Below are positions 1-9,838 of a stretch of DNA of 64,000 nt, piece by piece. A program made the position numbers and the translations under genes. The stretch is from Candidatus Borkfalkia faecavium (GTDB lineage: Bacteria; Bacillota; Clostridia; Christensenellales; Borkfalkiaceae), in the NCBI GenBank assembly GCA_019114755.1, contig DXEW01000020.1, forward strand, positions 62,001-126,000, written 5' to 3'. The number at the start of each line of letters is the position of its first letter. Position 1 is the stretch's first letter. Below the pieces are notes generated by a model. The model worked only from the letters and a program-made list of their open reading frames with translations, was not told the origin of the DNA and searched no databases.

Positions 1-1
1 T

Positions 2-199
2 TCCATCGAAGTCACCTTTGACGCGACGAAAGACCTGCAGAGCATCGAATTTATGATCGATTCCTGCATCGACGGCGATACGGGCGTCCATTCCGGCGAC
101 GTGACCTTCTCCGAAATGAAGCTGCTCGCCGAAAAGGCCGAGCAGCCGGGCGAAGAGGAAACGGAGCAGTCCGAAGCGGACGCCGGCGCGGCCGCATAA
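2..199 (+). CDS. C-terminal fragment of a CDS cut by the window edge; product unknown
   Basis: Open frame from base 2 to TAA at 197-199 (...SIEVTFDATKDLQSIEFMIDSCIDGDTGVHSGDVTFSEMKLLAEKAEQPGEEETEQSEADAGAAA*). Confidence 0.6.
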   Translation, partial: SIEVTFDATKDLQSIEFMIDSCIDGDTGVHSGDVTFSEMKLLAEKAEQPGEEETEQSEADAGAAA

Positions 200-284
200 A
201 GCGCGGCAGCTGCAGGCACGGCCTGTTTTTGCAGGCACACTATAAATAAGCGGGGTATCCCGCCAACATCAAAGGGGATCTGAT

Positions 285-3200
285 ATGAAAGAAAACAAGA
301 AAAATCTCAGCCTCATCCTCATGTCGGTCGGCATGGCGCTCATTTTGGCGTTTTCCATCGTCGTCAACGTGCTGGCGTTGGGGCAGTTCGACAACATTCT
401 CACCCAGTTCTTCCGCAAATCGCCCGACAGCCTCGCAGGCGACACGTTGGGCGCGGACGTAGACTATTATGAAAGCGACTTCGGCAGCGCCGCCGAGCTG
501 TACGCCTATGAAGAAGAGGTGGTCGCCGAGATCGCGCAGGAGGGCGTCACGCTCCTCAAAAACGACGGCGTTTTGCCCCTGGCGGAAGGCACCACGCTCA
601 GCCTGTTCAGCCATTCTTCGGTAGACCTGGTCAGCGGCGGCTCCGGCTCGGGCTCGGGCAGCTTCGAGCTGACGGCAAAGCTCAAAGAGGGGCTGGAAGG
701 CGCGGGCTTAAAAGTCAACGAGTCTTTGTGGAACTTCTATGAAAGCGGCGCCGGCTCTTCGTATACGCGCGGCATCGGCGTCATCAACTACGGCCTCGGC
801 GCCGACTGGCGCATCAACGAATGCCCGCTCAGCGTCATCACCGCCGATCATTCCCTGACCTCCACCTTCGGCGGCACCACCGCCATGTTCGTCCTCTCCC
901 GCACGGGCGGCGAGGGCGGCGACGAGGCGCGCGACATGGCTGCCTTCGGCGGCAAGTCCGGCCAGCATTATCTCGAGCCGGACGAGACGGAGCTGGAGAT
1001 CATCTCTTACCTCAACGACACCTTCGACGACGTCATCCTGCTCGTCAACTGCAACAACGCGATGGAGCTGGGCTGGGTGGAAGAGTACGAGAACATCTCC
1101 GCCGTCGTCAACATGCCGGGTGCGGGGCGCACGGGCGTGTACGGCCTCGGCCGCGCGCTGGTCGGCAAGGACAAAGACGGCAAGCAGATCTCGCCGTCCG
1201 GCCACCTCGTCGATACCTTCGTGTACGACAACTTCTCTTCCCCCGCCATGCAGAACATGGGCGACTACAACTACGAGGGGACAGATTACTATTACGTCAA
1301 CTACGCCGAGGGCATCTACATCGGCTATAAGTACTACGAGACCCGCTACGAAGACGTGGTCACCTCCCGCGAAGGCGCAGGCAGCTACGACTACGCCTCC
1401 ACGGTGACCTATCCCTTCGGCTACGGCCTTTCCTACACCACCTTCGAATGGTCCGATTTCTCCATGACCCCCGCCGACGAAGATGGCAACATGACCGTCT
1501 CCGTCACCGTCACCAACACGGGCGACTATTACGGCAAAGACGTGGTGCAGGTGTATGTGCAGTCCCCGTACACCGAGTACGACATCGAACACGGGGTGGA
1601 AAAGGCGGCGGTCACCCTCGTCGGCTTCGATAAGACCAAAAACCTCGCCCCGGACGAATCGCAGACGCTGGAGATCGCCGTCAACGCCGAAGACTTCGCT
1701 TCTTACGACGCCGAAGGCTATAAAACGTATATCCTCGAAGAGGGCGACTACTATGTGACCGCGGCGGAAGACGCGCACAAGGCGGTCAACAACATCCTCG
1801 CGGCAAGGAGCGAAGGGGGCGATGCTTCCGTCGACCTTTCCAAGATGGTGGGGGATAGCGACGCATCCTTCGTCGGTACCTATGTGCAGGCGGAAACGGA
1901 CGCCGAAACGTACGCTTCCTATGCCAACGAAAACGGCGAAGGGGAGATCACCAACCGCTTCGACTATTCCACCATCGAAGGCGCCGTCTACCTCTCCCGT
2001 TCCGACTGGTCCGTGATGGAAAACGACGGCCTGCGCTACGGCAGCCCTTCTTCCGTCGACAGCCCCGAAGAGATCGGCGGCAAGCAGTTCTCGCACTCCA
2101 TCGATGCAGGCCTCAAGGCGGAGCTCGATTCGCAGTCTTCCCGCAACCCCAATGAGGGCACCGTGGCGGAAGAGGTGACCTTCGGCGCCGACAACGGGCT
2201 GGACCTCATCGACCTGCGCGGCAAGTCCTTCCACGACCCGCTGTGGGAAGATCTCCTCGACCAGCTGACCATCGACGAAGTTTCCAAACTGGTCGCCGAA
2301 AGCGGCTACTGCTCGCCCGAGGCGAAATCTGTCAATAAACCCAAGGTCACCGACCTCGACGGCCCCGCCGGCCTCAACGAAGTGGTCAACCACGGTTCCG
2401 CGCCCCTGCGCGAAGACGACCTCGTGGCCATGACCTGGCCCACCGAGTACCTGCTCGCCTGCACCTGGGAAGTGGACTACGCCCTCGAAATGGGCAGGGG
2501 CATCGGCGAAGACGGCCTGTATGCCGGCGTCGTCGGTTGGTACGGCCCCGCCGTCAACATCCACCGCACCCCGTTTGCCGGCCGCAACTTCGAGTATTAT
2601 TCGGAAGACAGCTTCCTCTCCGGCGCCATGGGCAAAGAGGCCATCCAGGGGGCGGCGCAGAAGGGCATGTACGCCTTCCTCAAGCACTTCGCCCTCAACG
2701 ATCAGGAAAAGCACCGCGACCATCTGGGCCTCATCACCTGGGCAGACGAACAGACCATCCGCGAGATCTATCTCAAGCCGTTTGAAATGTGCCTGACCGA
2801 TAACACCGTCGAGATCAAGTACAACGAGCCCGTCAAAGACGCCGAAGGCACCGTCACCGGCTACACCGCCAAGACGACCATCGTCCCCGCGGCTACCGCC
2901 GTCATGTCTTCCTTCAACCGCATCGGGCCCACCTGGGCGGGCGGCAATTACGACCTCATCACCGGCATCCTGCGCGAAGAGTGGGGCTTCAACGGCTTCG
3001 TTCTGACCGACTACGAGGTCACCTCGTACATGCACACCCGCCAGTCGTTGGCGGCGGGCGGCGACGCCAAGCTGACCACCGTCGACTGGGGCGGCTTCAC
3101 CGTCAAAGACGATCCCGAATACCAGGTCTACGCGCGCGACGCGGCCCACCACATCCTCTACTGCGTGGTCAACTCCGCGGGCATGAACGGCTATGTGCAC

Positions 3201-3332
3201 GGCGTGTACTTTATACCCGGCTTCGCCTACTACAAGATCTTCGTCATCGCCATCGACGTGCTGTGCGCGGCAGGCTTTATCGTCCTCGGCGTGTTCGTAG
3301 TTCGCAACGTCCGCAGGCGTCTGAAAAAATAA
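285..3332 (+). CDS. Glycoside hydrolase family 3 (beta-glucosidase-like) with swapped domain order and N- and C-terminal TM segments
   Basis: 1015-aa ORF. The GH3 C-domain (EEEVVAEIAQEGVTLLKNDGVLPL) and FnIII-like part (YPFGYGLSYTTFEWSDF) precede the TIM-barrel motifs (DGPAGLN, GRNFEYYSED, KHFALNDQEKHR, GFNGFVLTDYE). Confidence 0.9.
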   Translation: MKENKKNLSLILMSVGMALILAFSIVVNVLALGQFDNILTQFFRKSPDSLAGDTLGADVDYYESDFGSAAELYAYEEEVVAEIAQEGVTLLKNDGVLPLAEGTTLSLFSHSSVDLVSGGSGSGSGSFELTAKLKEGLEGAGLKVNESLWNFYESGAGSSYTRGIGVINYGLGADWRINECPLSVITADHSLTSTFGGTTAMFVLSRTGGEGGDEARDMAAFGGKSGQHYLEPDETELEIISYLNDTFDDVILLVNCNNAMELGWVEEYENISAVVNMPGAGRTGVYGLGRALVGKDKDGKQISPSGHLVDTFVYDNFSSPAMQNMGDYNYEGTDYYYVNYAEGIYIGYKYYETRYEDVVTSREGAGSYDYASTVTYPFGYGLSYTTFEWSDFSMTPADEDGNMTVSVTVTNTGDYYGKDVVQVYVQSPYTEYDIEHGVEKAAVTLVGFDKTKNLAPDESQTLEIAVNAEDFASYDAEGYKTYILEEGDYYVTAAEDAHKAVNNILAARSEGGDASVDLSKMVGDSDASFVGTYVQAETDAETYASYANENGEGEITNRFDYSTIEGAVYLSRSDWSVMENDGLRYGSPSSVDSPEEIGGKQFSHSIDAGLKAELDSQSSRNPNEGTVAEEVTFGADNGLDLIDLRGKSFHDPLWEDLLDQLTIDEVSKLVAESGYCSPEAKSVNKPKVTDLDGPAGLNEVVNHGSAPLREDDLVAMTWPTEYLLACTWEVDYALEMGRGIGEDGLYAGVVGWYGPAVNIHRTPFAGRNFEYYSEDSFLSGAMGKEAIQGAAQKGMYAFLKHFALNDQEKHRDHLGLITWADEQTIREIYLKPFEMCLTDNTVEIKYNEPVKDAEGTVTGYTAKTTIVPAATAVMSSFNRIGPTWAGGNYDLITGILREEWGFNGFVLTDYEVTSYMHTRQSLAAGGDAKLTTVDWGGFTVKDDPEYQVYARDAAHHILYCVVNSAGMNGYVHGVYFIPGFAYYKIFVIAIDVLCAAGFIVLGVFVVRNVRRRLKK

Positions 3333-3367
3333 ACCGAGCATTGATAGCATATATACCGTATCTTTAC

Positions 3368-3407
3368 AGGCGGGCGTCCGTTTGGGCGTCCGCCTTGTAA
3401 ATTTTTT
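3368..3407 (+). terminator. Intrinsic terminator after the GH3 gene
   Basis: 12-bp stem aggcgggcgtcc-gttt-gggcgtccgcct (with GU pairs) followed by tgtaaatttttt. Confidence 0.75.
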
Positions 3408-3465
3408 GCAAATGCCGAACGGAACGGATATTATTTGCGGATATACATATTGCAGTGCATTGTGC

Positions 3466-3494
3466 TTGACAATGCGCCCGCAGTGTGGTACTGT
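3466..3494 (+). promoter_or_regulatory. Sigma-A type promoter upstream of the GT2 gene
   Basis: TTGACA (3466-3471), 17-nt spacer, TACTGT (3489-3494). Confidence 0.5.
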
Positions 3495-3524
3495 ATTGGC
3501 AAATCAGTGTACTCTGAGGTAACC

Positions 3525-4877
3525 ATGGATTATTTGACGATCGTTTCGATCGTATTCGGTATTATCTGGGGCGTCTTTTTCCTGCTCCTGTTCCACTACG
3601 TCGCCTTTACGGTCATCGGTATTTTCAAAAAGAGGCGATTCCCTTCCACGGAAGAAAAGAAGAAGTACGGCATCATCATCAGCGCCCGCAACGAAGAGGC
3701 GGTCATCGGCGCCCTCATCGACAGCATCCATGCCAGCCGCTACCCGCAGGAAAAGCTGCAGGTGTTCGTCGTCGCCCATAACTGCACCGATAAAACGGCG
3801 CAGATCGCCCGCGAACGGGGCGCCACCGTGTACGAGTACAACAACCCGAACGAGTGCACGCTCGGCTACGCCTATAAATTTTTATACGGAAAGATCAACG
3901 CCGAGTGGGGCTGGCAGAACTACGACGGCTTTTTGGTCATGAATGCCGACAACGTCGTGCCGCCCGACTACATCTCCAAGATGAACGACGCCTTTGTGGC
4001 CACAAAGGGCGAGCAGGTCATCACCTCGTACCGCAACTCTTCCAACTTCGGCAGCAACTACATGTCCTGCCTGTACGGCATCTTCTTTATCTCCTGCTGC
4101 CGCTACGAGATGCGCGGCCGCACCTACTGCGGCTGCACCACCCGCATTTCCGGTACGGGGTATCTGTTCCGCTCGGATATGGTCAAAGACGGCTGGCCGT
4201 ATGTGACCATCACCGAAGACTGGGAATTCACCGCCGACCGCGTGGCGGACGGCGTCAAGATCTATTACTGCGACGACGCGGAATTTTTCGACGAGCAGCC
4301 CACCACCATGCCCATCATGTGGCGGCAGCGGCTGCGCTGGGCGCGCGGGCACATGGTCGTGTACTTCACCCGCTTCAAAAAGCTGGTCAAGGGGCTGTTC
4401 ACGCCCGTATCCAAGGGCGGGCCGAAAAACAAGTTCTCCATTTACGACATGGCCCTCTCCATCATGCCCCTCGGCGTCATCAGCACCTCGCTCGCCATCC
4501 TTCACCTCATCTGCATCGCCCTGAGCCCGCTGCTGGGCTATTCCGCGGCGGCGGTGTGGGCAAGTTACGGCTGGGGGATATTGGCGGGCTTTGGCGGCAC
4601 ATATGCCGCCGGCGTTTTGATGGCGGCGCTTCTGGTTCTCTTAGAGCGCAGGCGCATCCCCAAGGTCGGCGCGGGCAAAATGACGGCCGCCGTGCTGCTG
4701 TGGCCGCTGTTCATCGCCCTGAACATCATCTTAGACGTCATCGCCCTGTTCGTGCGCAACCTGCAGTGGAAGGCCATCCCGCACAAGGGGGTAGAGGCCA
4801 TCCACAAAAAGGACGGCTCGCAGAAGGTGAAAAGAGAAGTCATCCCCGCGCAGGAAGCGCAGAGGGATCCCGAATAA
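3525..4877 (+). CDS. Membrane glycosyltransferase family 2
   Basis: In-frame ATG at 3525 preceded by gaggt. N-terminal TM, GT-A fold motifs (SARNEEAVIGALIDSI, MNADNVVPPDY, ED, QRLRWARG) and C-terminal TMs. Confidence 0.85.
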   Translation: MDYLTIVSIVFGIIWGVFFLLLFHYVAFTVIGIFKKRRFPSTEEKKKYGIIISARNEEAVIGALIDSIHASRYPQEKLQVFVVAHNCTDKTAQIARERGATVYEYNNPNECTLGYAYKFLYGKINAEWGWQNYDGFLVMNADNVVPPDYISKMNDAFVATKGEQVITSYRNSSNFGSNYMSCLYGIFFISCCRYEMRGRTYCGCTTRISGTGYLFRSDMVKDGWPYVTITEDWEFTADRVADGVKIYYCDDAEFFDEQPTTMPIMWRQRLRWARGHMVVYFTRFKKLVKGLFTPVSKGGPKNKFSIYDMALSIMPLGVISTSLAILHLICIALSPLLGYSAAAVWASYGWGILAGFGGTYAAGVLMAALLVLLERRRIPKVGAGKMTAAVLLWPLFIALNIILDVIALFVRNLQWKAIPHKGVEAIHKKDGSQKVKREVIPAQEAQRDPE

Positions 4878-4929
4878 AAAACCATGTGCCTGCACCGTCC
4901 GTGTGCGGGCATTTTGCATGAGGCGAACT

Positions 4930-6876
4930 ATGATAACTACGATCAAAAAATACAGTTTCGGCGCGCACGCGCCCACGGGCGCCGTCACCGCGCAGGTGGA
5001 AGAAGGGGATACGCTGCCCTATTTTTCCGCGCAGAGCGAGGGGCGGGGAACGCGTTTTCGCTGCCCGCTGGAAAAAGACGACATCGTCTACGGCCTGGGC
5101 GAGACCATGCGCGGCATCGATAAGCGGGGCGGCAGGTACGTCTCCTTCAATACCGATAACCCGCACCATAAGCAGGACATGCCCTCGCTGTACGGCTCGC
5201 ACAACTTCATCGTCGTGGACGGAAAAAAGACGTTCGGCGCCTTCTTCGATACCCCCGCCCGCGCCGTGTTCGAGATAGACTATGGCGGCAGCGGCGAGGT
5301 GAACGTGCTGTGCGAGCGCGGCGTCACGGTATATATCGTCGAAGGGGAGTCCGCCCATGCCGTGGTGCGCCGGTTCCTGCGCGCCGTCGGCAGAAGTTAC
5401 CTGCCCCCGCTGTGGGCGTTCGGCTTCGGGCAGAGCCGCTGGGGGTATAAAGACGAGCGGGATATCCGCCGCATCGCCCGCGGCTACGCCAAGGCGGGCA
5501 TGCCGCTCGACTATATCTGCATGGATATCGACTACATGGACCGCTATATCGACTTCACCGTCAACAAAAAGCGCTTCCCCGACCTGAAGGCGTTCGTTTC
5601 CGAGATGAAGGGGAAGGGCGTCCGCCTCGTGCCCATCGTCGATGCCGGCATCAAAGTGGAGCCAGGCGACCCCGTCTATGAAGAAGGGGTGCAAAAGGGG
5701 TATTTCTGCAAAAATATCGAGGGAAAGGACTTCTGCGCCGCCGTCTGGCCGGGCATGACCCACTTCCCCGATTTTCTTCGCCCCGAAGTGCGCGCCTGGT
5801 TCGGCAGGCAGTACAAGGTGTATACCGACGCGGGCATCGAAGGCTTCTGGAACGACATGAACGAGCCCGCCATCTTCTACAGCGAATATACAAAGGGCAA
5901 GACGGGCGAGCGCAGCGAAGGGGATCCTCTATACCGCGGCAACACCTTCCTCAGCGATTACCGCAATTTCTGCCACAATATCGAGGGGAAAGAGGTCAAC
6001 CACTGGGAGGTGCACAACATCTTCGGCGCCAATATGACGCGCGCCTCGGCAGAGGGACTGGATGCGCTCCTTGGCGGGCGGTACCTGCTCTTTTCACGCT
6101 CGTCGTATATCGGCGCCCACCGCTATGGCGGCATCTGGACGGGCGACAATTCCTCCTGCTGGGATCATCTGCGGCAGAACGTGCGGCAGATGCCCTCGCT
6201 GAACATGTGCGGATTTTTGTATAGCGGCGCCGATACGGGCGGCTTCGGCGGCAATGCCTCGCGCGAGCTGCTGCTGCGCTGGCTGGCGTTTTCCGCCTTC
6301 ACGCCCCTGTTCCGCGACCACGCCTCCAAGGGCACCCGCCCGCAGGAGTGCTTCCGCTTCCGCGGCAAAAAGGACTTCCGCTCCATCCTGTCGCTGCGCT
6401 ATCGCCTGCTTCCGTATATCTATTCGGAATTTATGAAGGCGGCGCTCTCCTTTGACATGTACATGCAGCCCCTCGCCTTCGGCTACCCGCAGGATAGCCG
6501 CGCGCGCAGGGTAGAAGACGAGCTGCTCGTCGGCGGCAGCCTGCTCATCGCGCCCGTGCTGGAAAAAGGAGCCAAAGGCAGGCTCGTTTACCTGCCCGAA
6601 GCGATGACCGAAGTGCGCTGGGACGGCGCCTCTTTCCGCACGCGGCAGGCGGCGGCAGGGGAGCATTTTGTGAAGGTGCCCTTGGGTGAAGTCGTCTTCT
6701 ATATCCGCAAAGGCAAGCTCCTGCCCGTGGGCGGGGCGGCCATGCACACGGGCGAGTGCGACCTTTCCGCCGTCACCCTTTTGGGCGACGGCGAAGAGTA
6801 CGAACAATACCTCGACGACGGCCTCACCCGCAGCGTTTCCGAGGGCAATATCCGCCTCCTGCGCCGGCTGGGGTGA
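4930..6876 (+). CDS. Glycoside hydrolase family 31 (alpha-glucosidase-like)
   Basis: GH31 motifs: GFGQSRWGY, IDYMDRYIDF, EGFWNDMNEPAIF, HRYGGIWTGDNSS, GADTGGFGG. Start taken at ATG 4930. Confidence 0.92.
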   Translation: MITTIKKYSFGAHAPTGAVTAQVEEGDTLPYFSAQSEGRGTRFRCPLEKDDIVYGLGETMRGIDKRGGRYVSFNTDNPHHKQDMPSLYGSHNFIVVDGKKTFGAFFDTPARAVFEIDYGGSGEVNVLCERGVTVYIVEGESAHAVVRRFLRAVGRSYLPPLWAFGFGQSRWGYKDERDIRRIARGYAKAGMPLDYICMDIDYMDRYIDFTVNKKRFPDLKAFVSEMKGKGVRLVPIVDAGIKVEPGDPVYEEGVQKGYFCKNIEGKDFCAAVWPGMTHFPDFLRPEVRAWFGRQYKVYTDAGIEGFWNDMNEPAIFYSEYTKGKTGERSEGDPLYRGNTFLSDYRNFCHNIEGKEVNHWEVHNIFGANMTRASAEGLDALLGGRYLLFSRSSYIGAHRYGGIWTGDNSSCWDHLRQNVRQMPSLNMCGFLYSGADTGGFGGNASRELLLRWLAFSAFTPLFRDHASKGTRPQECFRFRGKKDFRSILSLRYRLLPYIYSEFMKAALSFDMYMQPLAFGYPQDSRARRVEDELLVGGSLLIAPVLEKGAKGRLVYLPEAMTEVRWDGASFRTRQAAAGEHFVKVPLGEVVFYIRKGKLLPVGGAAMHTGECDLSAVTLLGDGEEYEQYLDDGLTRSVSEGNIRLLRRLG

Positions 6877-6983
6877 AATATTTTTTGCACGGGCTTGGGG
6901 CGGTTCTTACCGCCCTTGCCGACCGCCGGTTTCGCCGTCCTTTTCGCCCTTTTGAAAAGTTTTGAAACGGCTGTAAAAAATCG

Positions 6984-7012
6984 TTGACAAAACTCATAAA
7001 AAAGGGTAAAAT
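6984..7012 (+). promoter_or_regulatory. Promoter of tRNA-Ser
   Basis: TTGACA (6984-6989), 17-nt spacer, TAAAAT (7007-7012), about 30 nt before the tRNA. Confidence 0.65.
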
Positions 7013-7042
7013 AATAAAGCTGTCTGTGAACAGCTTTACCAT

Positions 7043-7133
7043 GCAGAGATGTCTGAGCGGCCTAAGGAGCACGACTGGAAATCGTGTGTACCTCGCAAGG
7101 GTACCGAGGGTTCAAATCCCTCTCTCTGCGCCA
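7043..7133 (+). tRNA. tRNA-Ser (anticodon GGA), CCA encoded
   Basis: Acceptor GCAGAGA/TCTCTGC, anticodon loop CTGGAAA, long variable arm GTACCTCGCAAGGGTAC, T arm GAGGGTTCAAATCCCTC, then G-CCA. Confidence 0.95.
7075..7133 (+). repeat. Att repeat 1: 3' 59 nt of tRNA-Ser
   Basis: Identical to 9839-9897 (ctggaaatcgtgtgtacctcgcaagggtaccgagggttcaaatccctctctctgcgcca). Confidence 0.95.
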
Positions 7134-7134
7134 A

Positions 7135-7159
7135 AAAAGCACCCAAGTCGGGTGCTTTT
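7135..7159. terminator. Bidirectional terminator between tRNA-Ser and the integrase
   Basis: aaaagcaccc-aagtc-gggtgctttt; converges with the integrase gene end at 7166. Confidence 0.75.
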
Positions 7160-7165
7160 CTTTCA

Positions 7166-7999
7166 TTATAGCGGTTCTGCACAGAATTTTTGATATTCAG
7201 CTCTGCGAAATTGTGTACTCGTGTGCGTATAAATCCCCAGCGTTGTTTTAATATTGCTATGCCCTGCAATGCTTTGGCAAACATTTGGATTGATACCGCA
7301 TTCGGCACATCGTGTAACGAAGGTGTGCCGTAAGTCGTGCAATCTATGGGTAGGGCAAAATTTGTGAAAAGTGCGGCTCACGATACAAGGCTTATACGGA
7401 AAGACAAATTCACTATCAGGGCACTGTATTTTCTGCCGTCGCAGCAGCTCTTTGATATAGGGGAGCATATCTAAACGGCGAAAAGAAGACTTTGATTTCG
7501 TTCCTCGGATAAGAAATGTTTCCTCTTCGAAGTCGACGTCAGACCAGCGCAAATTAAGTGCTTCGCAGCGGCGTACGCCTGTATATATGTAGAACTCAAA
7601 CAGATTGCGCATATAGTGATTACCGACCTTGCGCAAAAACTCGCGCTGCTCCGTCACCGTGAGCGCTTCTCCGCTTTTCGGGGTGTGCTTTACCTTCTCT
7701 GCCTTTTGCATGATATCCGTTTCAATATAATCTAAACAGAAAGCCTTGTGTAAGCTGTTATTGAGGACATAGAAAGCGTATTTGCGCATGCGGGTAGATC
7801 GTATACTTGAAAGCGCTTTATCGATCGTGAAGGCGTCCAGCTCGTCGAGCGGCATATCTTTCAGCCATTGCGGGATATGCAGGCGGATAGTCCTCTCTAT
7901 ATTCTCTGCCGAGCTTTGGGCGAGCGTCGGGAGCTTATAGACCTTGAACCATTCCGCGAGCCACGCGCCGAGCGTATATTGTACCTTCTTTTTCTTCAT
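7166..7999 (-). CDS. int: Tyrosine recombinase/integrase
   Basis: Catalytic motifs TGVRRCEALNLRWSDVD, HRLHDLRHTFVTRCAECG, GHSNIKTTLGIYTH. Start at MKKKKVQYTLGAWLAEW (7999); a longer start at 8107 is possible. Confidence 0.93.
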   Translation of the reverse strand: MKKKKVQYTLGAWLAEWFKVYKLPTLAQSSAENIERTIRLHIPQWLKDMPLDELDAFTIDKALSSIRSTRMRKYAFYVLNNSLHKAFCLDYIETDIMQKAEKVKHTPKSGEALTVTEQREFLRKVGNHYMRNLFEFYIYTGVRRCEALNLRWSDVDFEEETFLIRGTKSKSSFRRLDMLPYIKELLRRQKIQCPDSEFVFPYKPCIVSRTFHKFCPTHRLHDLRHTFVTRCAECGINPNVCQSIAGHSNIKTTLGIYTHTSTQFRRAEYQKFCAEPL

Positions 8000-8172
8000 A
8001 GCCGACCGACCTTTCACCCCGAACAAAACATAAGACCGAGCAAGCGCGGGGCGCGCTGACATGCTCAATCGGCGCATGCCTCCGTCGGAGCGTTGCATTC
8101 CGGACAAGCATGCTATTTTATCCCAAACAAACGACCTGCGCCGGCACAGGCAACGCTCTTGCCTTGAAAGCG

Positions 8173-8982
8173 CTACACGGGCAGCGGTTTACACACTCCC
8201 CAAAGCGGCGGAAAACAGCCGCTCGCCTGCGGCTTGCGATATGCCGACAACGTCACGGAGCGCTCTAAAATGAGCTGCGTGTAGCTTATCGAACCGTAAT
8301 ACTCGCTTTCAAATTCTGCCGTATAGGCAACGCGTTTGACGCATACATCGGCAAGCACCGCCTCTATCACCTCTGCATCCGTCGTCTCCTCGGGCTTTCT
8401 CAAATTGCGGCTCATGGTATAGCTCTTTTGCCCTGCAAGCCGCTCGTCCATGTTCTCTTTGGTCATATATTTGGTGATATAAGCGCCGATATTGTCGGTA
8501 TCGTCGATTTGATTGATTTTTACGAAGCCATGCCCCCATAACCGTTCGAGCTCTTTATGTGGTATGTAGGGAATGTTCATCAAGACATGGAAGTGTATCG
8601 CGCCTCGCTTTTGAAATTCAAGAACGGCGATATATTGCGGAGGCTTTTTCAGATACCGTTTCAAACGCTTGAAGAAGTTGGAGAGCATTCTATATGCCTC
8701 ATTTACGTTGACAACATTTTCTGCAAAAGTGAGAGTAACGAATTTTGAGTTTTGCGAGAAGTTTACGTTAGCCATATTGCGAACGGTCTGCCGAGCACGG
8801 TATGCCGTTTTACCGCGGTTATCCCGTTTTGTTTCAACGCTTGTTGTGCCCTGTCCCGCTCTGCCGATACGATTGCAGCGGGAAGAGCGTACCACAGGAA
8901 GCCCGTATTCGATTACTTCCAATACGGAACCGCAATTGATAAGTTTTGTGTGGTAACACTTGCCATAGCGTCTGTTAAACAT
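8173..8982 (-). CDS. Rolling-circle replication initiator-like protein (HUH endonuclease)
   Basis: HUH motif GAIHFHVLM, Tyr motif IGAYITKYMTKE, and FVTLTFAENV resembling motif 1. ATG at 8982 (a TTG start at 8994 is also possible). Confidence 0.8.
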   Translation of the reverse strand: MFNRRYGKCYHTKLINCGSVLEVIEYGLPVVRSSRCNRIGRAGQGTTSVETKRDNRGKTAYRARQTVRNMANVNFSQNSKFVTLTFAENVVNVNEAYRMLSNFFKRLKRYLKKPPQYIAVLEFQKRGAIHFHVLMNIPYIPHKELERLWGHGFVKINQIDDTDNIGAYITKYMTKENMDERLAGQKSYTMSRNLRKPEETTDAEVIEAVLADVCVKRVAYTAEFESEYYGSISYTQLILERSVTLSAYRKPQASGCFPPLWGVCKPLPV

Positions 8983-9211
8983 CTCATTCCCCAAGCAGCC
9001 CTGCGGCGTTAAGAATACCTATAATCAAGTTAAGTAGGCGCTGCCGCGCCTGCAGCCCGCAACGCGGAGCCCGCGAGCGGGCCCCCGCCTTTCGGGCGCT
9101 CGTCGAAGCTCATCCATTGCGCAACAGCTCCGATATCAAACAACAAAAACACGCCATCGGCGGCAAAACATACATCCCTCGCATACATCACATTTGAAAC
9201 ATTTTCGATAA

Positions 9212-9254
9212 CTGTAAAAGCCCCTGCAATAGTGGCGGTGCAGAGGCTTTACAG
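9212..9254. other. Long hairpin in the intergenic region between rep and the regulator; possible origin or terminator
   Basis: CTGTAAAAGCCCCTGCA...TGCAGAGGCTTTACAG near-perfect inverted repeat. Confidence 0.5.
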
Positions 9255-9339
9255 AATGTTAAACGGTCGCTATGACCTATGGAGTTGACTACGAGCTGCG
9301 CCACTATTCACAGAACGGATATCTTGTATATAGAATAAC

Positions 9340-9383
9340 ACACATTTTTCGTGTTGTCAATGATTTTTACACGTTTTTCGTGT
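9340..9383. promoter_or_regulatory. Two 15-bp operator-like dyads upstream of the XRE gene
   Basis: ACACATTTTTCGTGT (9340-9354) and ACACGTTTTTCGTGT (9369-9383); the second overlaps TATAAT at 9383-9388. Confidence 0.55.
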
Positions 9384-9407
9384 ATAATTTGTGTGAGGTA
9401 AATAAAA

Positions 9408-9815
9408 ATGAAAAATATTGAATTCGGGAAGAGGTTATCGCAACTGATGGCTTATAAGGGCATAAGTCAAACACTTTTAGCGCAATTCTGCCAAACAACA
9501 CAGCAGACTGTTTCACGCTGGTGTAACGGTCAATGTGAGCCTGATTTGCAAAATATCTATACGATTTGTGCCGTGTTAGATGAATCGCCAAACGAACTCT
9601 TTGACTATAACGAAGAAGAGGCAAACTATTTTGTTCAAAGAGCAATTGAAAAAATCGTAACCCATGGAAAAGAGTATCAAAAAGAACAAACGCAGCTTGA
9701 AAAAGAGCTCCAGAAGCAGGGGCGATTAGAGCAGCTTGATGATGAAGTCGAGAAACTTGTTCAAAAACATTTGGAGAAGTTTTATCAAAAATATAATTTT
9801 CGCAAAGGGAAATAG
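9408..9815 (+). CDS. XRE-family HTH transcriptional regulator with coiled-coil C-terminus
   Basis: FGKRLSQLMAYKGISQTLLAQFCQTTQQTVSRWCNGQCEPDLQNIYTICAVLDESPNELF is a typical HTH_3. Confidence 0.88.
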   Translation: MKNIEFGKRLSQLMAYKGISQTLLAQFCQTTQQTVSRWCNGQCEPDLQNIYTICAVLDESPNELFDYNEEEANYFVQRAIEKIVTHGKEYQKEQTQLEKELQKQGRLEQLDDEVEKLVQKHLEKFYQKYNFRKGK

Positions 9816-9838
9816 GAGATGATTTTCGTTTTCCGCTT

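Noticed and set aside
708-3350. 880-aa minus-strand ORF and similar long antisense ORFs (11673-13139, 15438-17003, 18576-21233, 33620-35599, 43634-45703, 47351-50188)
   Set aside because: They mirror strongly supported plus-strand genes, have Val/Ala/Gly/His/Asp-rich shadow composition typical of GC-rich antisense frames, and show no domain motifs or convincing starts.
7036-7308. 90-aa minus ORF over tRNA-Ser (and the 62-aa plus ORF at 9850)
   Set aside because: Translation of tRNA and att sequence, a common annotation artefact.
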